A stretch of 64,000 nt of DNA. Source: Macrothele yani. Lineage: Eukaryota > Arthropoda > Arachnida > Araneae > Macrothelidae. The position numbers were made by a program, and so were the translations under genes. This document shows, in pieces, positions 57,166-64,000 of the stretch; position 1 is the stretch's first letter, and each line of letters opens with the position of its first letter. The notes under the pieces are model-generated. The model had not been told where the DNA came from and searched no databases. It saw only the letters and a program-made list of their open reading frames with translations. The stretch is from assembly GCA_039090855.1 (NCBI GenBank), contig CM077011.1, forward strand, positions 15,067,001-15,131,000, given 5' to 3'.

Positions 57166-58707
57166 TACCGTATTTTTCGGCGTATAAGATGAGATTTTTC
57201 CTTCAGAATTCCGAACCTCGACTTATGTATTGATCGGTTACTGAAATTTCTGAATGAGGGAGGGAAAAAATTCTGCCTTAAGTTTGATTGTGATCTGAGC
57301 ACCTGAAACGCAATTTTACGTTCATAAGAAGCTATCCCGAAAGCATACGAAAAGTAATATTTCATTCTCTAAGAACGTGATCAACAGTTGTTCAAATATA
57401 CATTTCTGTTCGACGGAAACGCCATTAAAATCGCCGTGGTCTTTTTGGTGTAGCAGCTATCGTATTTAATTGCATTGTCCTCGCGATCGCTGCACAACTC
57501 AGTGGGTGACATTCACGCCTGGTTTTGCAAAGGTGCCAGAATTACAATGGGTGCACCGAATTTATCTTGCCACGATTAAATCTCTGGAACACGTCCCTGC
57601 CAGATAGTTGATTCGCTAGTAACAATCGTGCCGACAGCCAGGAGACGCATGCGCTTTAAGAACAGCAATGACCAACGGCTAGCGAATTCAGTTCTTTTTG
57701 CTTTATCAGTCTCTCAACTAAATTAAAATCAATTATAACTTCCAGTTTATAACGTAACCCTTTTTACGTTATGTAAGATTTCCGGCTGAATAGATGTTAA
57801 ACGAAGGGTAAAAGCGATGCAACTTATTGTACCGGATAGCTAAAATTAAGGTTTTACGGCCAGACGAAACATATACAGAAGTCCAACTTACGTCAACTTT
57901 TTATTGGTCGAGCAACATTAGACGAAATCCAACATATAGCACGGAGAGGTAAACGTACACTTCACATACCTTAATTATCTGTCGTATAATCTAGCTTAAC
58001 AACGATCAAACTTCTCCAAACACACCGAAGCAACTGCTGCATCGTCTTTTTATCTAACGCTCTTATCACATACATATATCCCTCTTGTTCCGACCTCAGA
58101 TTGTTGCCAACATCATTCTCGTTTGAGGAAAAAGACATAACGTTAAGGGTTGAAAATGTCTAAGAGAACAAACTCAAATTTACATAGAAAAAGAAACTCA
58201 AAAGGAAAGTTAAAATACAATATACGTTACAAGTTATTGTGCTTATCTTAATTTACATCATGTTTCTGATTGAAATGAAAAGCTCTTTTGGTTTCTGATT
58301 TCAATCTGACTCTGTGAGAAAGCAGTGAAAGTTAACTCGCACTGCATGTTTCACACTAATTTGGCAGAATCGTGTGACCGTGTTTGTTTGTTTTTTAACC
58401 TTTTTGAGGCGGCTTCTACTGGTCGGTCGGAGTGAAAGAATACGGTTGCTTCAGCTCGTAAGAAATAATAAGCTTACGAAATTTAAATTCCTGCTGAAAA
58501 GAAAAATGCGGTAGTGACCTCACTTTCCCTTCTCTTTTATATTTACTTAAATATTAAAAATATAGTTAGAGAATTTCAGAACACTAACTGTGTTTGTCCC
58601 AGCGTTGTCTTATTATTTACTTAACTGTGAATGAAGATAAAGAAATTGATAAATTTATCCCATTCGACATACATTCCATATCGGCTTAGCAGCCGAAAAA
58701 TACGGTA
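57166..58707. mobile_element. non-autonomous DNA transposon with 16-bp TIRs
   Basis: TACCGTATTTTTCGGC at 57166 is matched by its exact complement GCCGAAAAATACGGTA ending at 58707; TA may be the target duplication. The 1.54-kb interior has no transposase. It contains the interspersed repeat shared with 11.7 kb. I cannot assign the superfamily. Confidence 0.65.
57840..58235 (+). repeat. unclassified interspersed repeat, copy 2
   Basis: Homologous, in reverse orientation, to 11735-12150 over about 400 bp (see that entry for shared blocks). Here it lies inside the element bounded by the 16-bp inverted repeats, while the 11.7-kb copy lacks those termini. Confidence 0.65.
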
Positions 58708-58724
58708 ACTTTCCTAAAGGTTTA

Positions 58725-59804
58725 TACACTCACGGACAATGCAATTTGCACACCAAGAAGGAAGCATCGGATTGAACTGAAATTTTATGGACGTAATGAT
58801 ACAGATAAATGATACACATGATGGCAAAAATAGAGCTGCAGGACAATTACAGGGGGATCTGTGGCACGCAGTCCGGTCATCTTCAATAGCGCGTCGCACC
58901 GCCTCGTGCGGCGATACATGCTGCAATATGGTCCCGCATGGAGGCGAACAGGCGCCTGATGTTGTCCTGCGGCAGACTGGCCCCACACGTGTTGGACGGT
59001 GGTGCTCCAAATCCCAGGTAGGGTTGCAGCGGGCGTTTCAACTGGTTCCACACATGCTCGATACGGAACATGCCCGGACAGCGGGCAGGCCATGAAAGTA
59101 TCTGGACATGACGTAGGCAGACCTGGGCAACCCGAGCCGTGTGCGGGCGGGCATTATCCTGCTCAAATAGCTCACCTGGAATCCCGGCCAGGAATGAGAG
59201 CACATGGGGCCCTAGGAACTCATCCACATATCTCTGGCCCGTCAATGATCCATGTACCACTACTACAGCTGATCGGCTATTGTAGGATATGGCTCCACAG
59301 CCTGTAGTTGGGGTGGTGTGGCGCTGGATAGCGAGGTTGGGATTGTGCCGTTGACCTGGAAACCACCACACTCGGACACGATGATCATCTATCCCCAAAA
59401 CGAAGCGGCACTCATCGCTAAACACCACACCTCTCCAGTTTCTGGCGTTCCTCGTCGCTTTGGTCTTGAACCACTGCAAACGGAGCCGGCGATGTTCCGG
59501 TGTTATCGAAGCCAACGTAAGAGGCGCTGGGCTCGCAGATTCGCTTCCAGGATGCGTCGGGAAATGGTTCGTGGGCACACAGGAGCCGCTACATCTGCCT
59601 GTATAGGGGGCAGGGTCCCCGTGAGATCCGTTCGTGCCTGGCGCACGATCCGTCGAACCTCTCTACCGGTGGTCCTCCTGGTCCGTCCGGAGTCGCTCCG
59701 CAGTGAAGCAGTGCCGTCACGTGTCCACTGCTCCCAACGTGGTGGGCTATTAATATTGTAGCTGTTTTCTTCTAGGTGCGCAAATTTCATTGTCCGTGAG
59801 TTTA
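58725..59804 (-). mobile_element. Tc1-like transposon copy N, with TIRs, internally deleted
   Basis: CACTCACGGACAATGCAATT at 58727 and the complement of AACTCACGGACAATGAAATT ending at 59802 are flanked by TA. At 1,080 bp it is shorter than its relatives because much of the N-terminal coding region is gone. Confidence 0.9.
58883..59770 (-). pseudogene. Tc1-like transposase, N-terminally deleted
   Basis: The N-terminal remainder (RWEQWTRDGTASLRSDSGRT to ISRRILEANLRAQR, 59503-59770) lacks the first helix-turn-helix. After a frame change, 58883-59470 has GVVFSDECRFVLGIDDHRVR (first Asp), CGAISYNSRSAVVVVHGSLT, LFEQDNARPHTARVAQ (second Asp) and FRIEHVWNQL (Glu). The catalytic residues are kept. 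The DNA-binding part is truncated, so it is inactive. Confidence 0.9.
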
Positions 59805-60945
59805 TGTCACTTTTGAGCCGTTAGTGGATGAGTTCATCATCCACTAAAGTCACCTTTGAACCGTTAGTGGATAAGTACATACAGTCCATATTTTTATTTT
59901 AATCACACAACTTCTTTTTTTAAAGAAACTACTGAAAATTCTTCACTGAAAACTCCTGTTTAGCTACTATTCTTCTCTGAATCGATTCAAAATGTGTTGT
60001 TTTAGCCCTTTAAACAGTTGGAAAAAATTAACTCCGGGCTAGCAAAATGGGCAAAATCAACTAGAACAAACATATTCGTCGTCCAAAAAGTGGGCCGAAC
60101 TCGGCTGGAACGAATAAATCTGCTCATCAGAAAGTATTGCTTTCCCTTTACCTTTGTATTCAAAATGATCATTTAGAGAAATAATTGACACTAATTCTCT
60201 CTGACTGATTACCTGTTAAAAAGGCAATAAAAATATCGACAAACCTAAGAAAAGACATAAATGTTTTAGTGGCTTGTTTCAACCCAATGGCATGATGTCC
60301 GTGTCGGGGGTACTACCCCTTCCCCATAATATCTTGGATCATCGATCAGAAAATAGAGAATTAGAAGTGAGCGCTCCTCATTAGTAACCGGCAGATGAGA
60401 AGGAAAAAGGAATTGTTTTATCGTGGCTTTCGTAAAACCAGGCAGTTATGTGAATATTTCTGCTTGGGGATTGCGGAAAATGTTGGGTACCATTTGGTTC
60501 AGTGCATGGGCATGTTAAGGTGTTAAAAGGTTTTAGTGTTCGGGAACATAAAAAGCCTTATGAGAAAAGTTCAGAAGATTGATATTCGAAACCAGAGTAC
60601 GACCAACTATCCTTACTTTATGTGCTATTCCTAAAAAATAATCGAAATATTGATAAAAATATTAATATTACAATAATGCAGATGCTCATGTGGACTCTCT
60701 AAGATAATAAAAAATAATTACGCTTGTGTGTGTGCGCTCTTGAAGAACACCTTGTAACCGACTGAACCTCTCTCTTTCACGCACGGAGATTTCAACTAAA
60801 TTTCCTATTTTAGAGATGAAGTTTACCCTTTATTACTAATTTTCGATTTCAGTCGATGTTAAATTCTCATTAGTTGACATTCATGATCCCAAATTGCGGT
60901 ACTATTGGTCCTGACTTCAGAAAACTTTGCAGTTAATTATATTAG
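59805..60945. other. flanking DNA with a short duplication
   Basis: A roughly 50-bp segment (GAGCCGTTAGTGGATGAGTT, then GAACCGTTAGTGGATAAGTA) is tandemly duplicated at 59815-59880. No gene is recognised. Confidence 0.45.
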
Positions 60946-61149
60946 ATGTGTGCAAAAGTTCTACCTGTTTTTCATGATGCAAATTCCAAGTAAAAATTTA
61001 AGTAGCAAGCGCAATAACAGATGGCACGTGTGATGGCCAAAATGCTTCAAGGAGTAGTCTATAAAATGACACCAAATGTGCAGGTGCATCTCATTCGTAA
61101 ACCAGTCACAGAAGGGTTAACATGTCAAACAATAAGGATCCCATTTAGC

Positions 61150-62525
61150 ATTGTTTGCTTTATGAGTTCGACAAAGGCAACAATGCTGCTGAATCTTGCC
61201 GCAACATTTGTGAGGTATACGGCGAGAATGCTTTTGACAAAAGCACATGTCATCGTTGGTTGCGGAAATTCCGTGAAGGAGACAGAGGCTGCAGAGATCA
61301 ACCACGTTCTGGACGTCCATCAAAGGTTTCTGAAGAAGATCTCAACCAAGCCTTATCAAATGACCATCTAACCGCTGAAGAATTATCAGAAGGACAACAA
61401 TAACAAGCTAGTAAAATCATGCAATGCATTGATTATGATACACTTTCGAGCATACCAGAAATCATTACTCAGGTTATTACTCAAGTTATGAGGATAATGT
61501 CTAGGGAATAAATCTCGCTCCTGTGCCCTGACCTATGACTCGATTTCGATGACATTCAACAGAATTGGTTCAGTATATCTCCGGAACGACGTACTAAAGT
61601 TTTGGTCGCAGTCGAAGCATTTTTAGTTAGGTTATGAGATTTTTTTTAGTTACGGCTATGGAATAATCTCGCTCCTGTGCCCTGAACTTTGACCCCCTTT
61701 CGATGATATTCAACAGAATAAGTTCAGTGTACATCCGGAACAACATGATAAAGTTTTGTCGAAATCGAAGCATTTTTACATAAGTTACGACTCGTAAGGG
61801 CGATGGAACGGATCCCGCTCCTATGTCCTGACCTTTGACCCCATTTTGTCTATTTTCTATAGGAGTCCTTTCCAGGTTGTCCCCTACTACATAATAAAAT
61901 TTCATCGAAATCGGACCATTTTTACGCAAGTTGTCGTGCAGACAGACAGACAGACAAAGCTGGAACATTTATCATAAATTTCGACCAGTGGATACCACGT
62001 GACCTGGACGCAAGGAATCAATCGGACAGAATGACCACCTATCCTTCTTCGTTTCCGCGTCACAGAAATTAACCTTTCTTAGAGCGATTAGTCACGGGTG
62101 ATGAAAAGTGTATCTTTTACAGAAAAGTAATGCGTCAAAAGACTATGTGCGGGATTGAAGTGCCTGCTTCGTCGACTTCAACAGGAGGACTGCATCTGAG
62201 AAAGGTCTTGTTAAGTGTATGGTGGGATATCAAGGAGGTAATCCACTAGTAGCTGCTTGTACCTAACCAAACGACGAATGCTGATTTGTACTGCTAACAG
62301 TCGGAAACGCTGAAAGAAAAAGTGAAATTTAAGCTTTCAGCCCTAGTTTATCGCAAAAGCATCATCTTGCACCATGCAGATTTAGCCGCTTAGAGAAAAT
62401 TACTGGATATCGGATGGTAAGTGTCACCTACCCCCTCTTCCAACCGTATTCCCCAGAACTTGCAACTAGAAACTACCACATTTTTCGATCTCTTCAGAAC
62501 AACTCCGTTGGAAAAACCTTCGATG
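61150..62525 (+). pseudogene. mariner-like transposase, split
   Basis: The N-terminal domain MLYEFDKGNNAAESCRNICE, then STCHRWLRKFREGDRGCRDQ and RPSKVSEEDLNQAL, is well kept. The first catalytic block survives as LVTGDEKCIFYRK near 62100. The last reads FQPYSPELATRNYHIFRSLQ near 62440, where family members have SPDLAPTDYH; both Asp positions are changed. Stops occur between the parts. Confidence 0.82.
61500..61970. repeat. tandem repeat of about 155 bp ending in (GACA)n, inserted in mariner
   Basis: Three units share CTCGCTCCTGTGCCCTGAC (about 61520, 61671 and 61822) and GTACTAAAGTTTTG/ATAAAGTTTTGTCG blocks. It ends AGACAGACAGACAGACAAAG. The repeat-plus-short-simple-tail layout resembles the 31.5-32.8 kb array, though the sequences are not obviously homologous. 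Confidence 0.72.
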
Positions 62526-62527
62526 AT

Positions 62528-64000
62528 ATATCATCATCATCATCATCATCATCATTGTCAACCATTATCAATCCACTGCTGGACGAAGGTCTCACCAAGT
62601 TTCCTCCACAACGGTCTGTCTTGTGCCAGTCTCCTCCATGTCACTCCTGCATACTTTCGAATTTCATCCACCCATCTCCCATGTGGTCTTTTTCTGGGTC
62701 TTTTCCTGTCCCTTGGAATCCAATCTAAAATTTCGGCTGTCCATCGATGGTGTGTTCTTCTGGCAGTATGTCCAGCCCATTGCCATTTCAGGGATTTAAC
62801 TCTGATCATGATGTCTTCCACTCTTGTCAGTTTTCAGATCCACGTGTTCCTCTTCTTATCTCTCCTGGTTACACCAAGCATGCACCTCTCCATGCCTCTT
62901 TGAGTTGTCTGCAGCCTTTGTATATCTCTTTTAGCTAAGGTCCACGTCTCTGCACCATACGTAAGCACTGGAAGGATGCATTGATCAAACACTTTTCTTT
63001 TAAGACATAATGGCATATTGCTCTTGAAAATTATGCTGTTTCTTCCAAAAGCTCTCCAGGCAAGTTTTGTACGCCGATTAATTTCTTCACCAATGTGACC
63101 CTCACTTGATATCTGCTGTCCAAGATAAACGTACGTGTCTGTTATCTCCAGCTTTTCTCCATCAATCGATAAATCTTCATTTCTTGTAAAAGCATTGTAC
63201 ATCACTTTTGTCTTCTGAAAGTTCATTTTTAATCCCACTTCTTTACTCTTGTCAGCAAGTTCCTGGATCATACTCTGTAGCTCTAATGGGGTAGTTGCAA
63301 AAATGACTATGTCATCAGCAAAACGAAGGTGGGTTAGATAATCTCCATTAATCTTTATCCCTTTGTTTTCCCAGTTCAGTGATTGAAAGACATTTTTGCA
63401 ATGTGGCATTAAAGAGCTTCGGAGATATGGTGTCACCTTGTCTCACTCCTTTTCCAATTTTTATGTGTGTTGTATTTTCAAACAGCCGAATCTTTGCACT
63501 TGCATTTTCATAGATGTTATTAATAATATTAATGTATGCATCTTCAATACCGCAGGATTTCAGAGCCATTGCAACTGCTGATGGTTTCACCGAATCAAAG
63601 GCTTTTTCATAATCGATAAAAGCCATGCACAATGGAAGTTCATATTCCCTCGCTCTTTCAATTAGTTCTCTCAGTACGTGGATATGATCTATTGTGCTGT
63701 AGCCACTCCTGAATCCAGCTTGTTCTCTCGGTTGAGCCATGTCCAGTGTCACCTTCAAGCGGTGTGAAAGAACTTTAGTGAAGATTTTATAAACCACTGA
63801 TAGGAGGCTGATAGGTCTGTAGTTCCTGAGATCCTCAATGTCACCTTTTTTATGTAGCAAGATCATTGTAGCGTTGTTCCAATCCTCAGGAATTTTCCCT
63901 TCATTAAGGCATCGAGTGAAAATTTGGGCGAGTACTGTTTCGATTTCTCCACTTGCTTCTTGTATGATGTCTACAGTAATTCCATCTTCTCCTGGAGCTT
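62528..64000 (-). mobile_element. RTE-like non-LTR retrotransposon copy 2, cut by the window edge
   Basis: A minus-strand element with a (TCA)n run at 62528-62552, which is its 3' simple-repeat tail. It begins next to mariner sequence, so it inserted there. It continues past the right edge. It shares about 95% of bases by eye with copy 1 at 41.1 kb over the common part. Confidence 0.9.
62558..64000 (-). pseudogene. RTE-like reverse transcriptase, partial, nearly intact
   Basis: From the right edge: LHKKGDIEDLRNYRPISLLS, PREQAGFRSGYSTIDHIHVL, FIDYEKAFDSV (first catalytic Asp of the palm) and GVRQGDTISPKLFNATL. Next come THLRFADDIVIFA (the FADD core), QQISSEGHIGEEINRRTKLA and TYGAETWTLAKRD. 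The C-terminal tail GRWVDEIRKYAGVTWRRLAQ ends in VQQWIDNG. One frame change near 63400 and one in-frame TGA (CGA in copy 1) near 62832 break it. The polyprotein would reverse-transcribe its RNA at a nicked target. The endonuclease domain lies off the window. Confidence 0.9.

Larger units (their letters stand above)
60946..62527 (+). mobile_element. mariner-like element, interrupted and truncated
   Basis: It starts near TAGATGTGTGCAAAAGTTCT, possibly a mariner end. The N-terminal coding part is at 61155-61395 and the central and C-terminal parts at about 61980-62527. They are separated by a roughly 550-bp insertion. The right end is lost where the RTE-like element begins at 62528. Confidence 0.75.

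Overview
This is eukaryotic nuclear DNA, almost certainly from an arthropod and probably an insect with a large, repeat-rich genome. The evidence is long AT-rich introns with GT..AG splice sites, at least ten Tc1/mariner-type transposon copies (one mariner resembling the cecropia group), RTE-like retrotransposons, and tRNA-headed SINEs. There is no bacterial-style gene organisation. I cannot name the species.

A single multi-exon host gene on the + strand runs through most of the window. I reconstruct nine exons from splice signals and reading-frame continuity: 4856-5100, 14860-14994, 15742-15807, 16158-16187, 17204-17281, 24515-24565, 38447-39325, 47365-47542 and 56948 to the polyadenylation site near 57.1 kb. 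Together they encode about 563 residues of a serine-rich, probably disordered protein. Its 5' end lies upstream of the window. Nearly all junctions are phase 1, and the protein ends in E-T-A-V, a class I PDZ-ligand pattern. I do not recognise the family. A 24-nt copy of the end of the large exon, with its own splice sites, follows 410 bp downstream. The first exon carries an apparent one-base frameshift.

The rest is intronic or flanking repeat. Positions 1-4630 hold a 109-bp satellite. A palindromic foldback element lies at 5.2-6.0 kb. Tc1-like, mariner-like and other DNA transposon copies lie at 6.2, 8.9, 11, 13.4, 20.2, 23, 26.6, 28.8, 33.4, 36.2, 45.7, 47.9, 49.2, 50.8, 52.6, 58.7 and 60.9 kb; all show frameshifts or decay. 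Three of them have a minisatellite grown out of their own transposase codons. A young LTR-internal-LTR-internal-LTR mini-retrotransposon (TRIM-like), with a 72-nt tRNA-like sequence inside every LTR, sits inside one of them (34256-35085). A 122-bp satellite with higher-order structure fills 42.3-44.66 kb. RTE-like elements lie at 41.1-42.0 kb and at the right edge of the window.

The most interesting items are the tRNA-carrying TRIM, the transposase-born minisatellites, and the reconstructed gene with its duplicated microexon.
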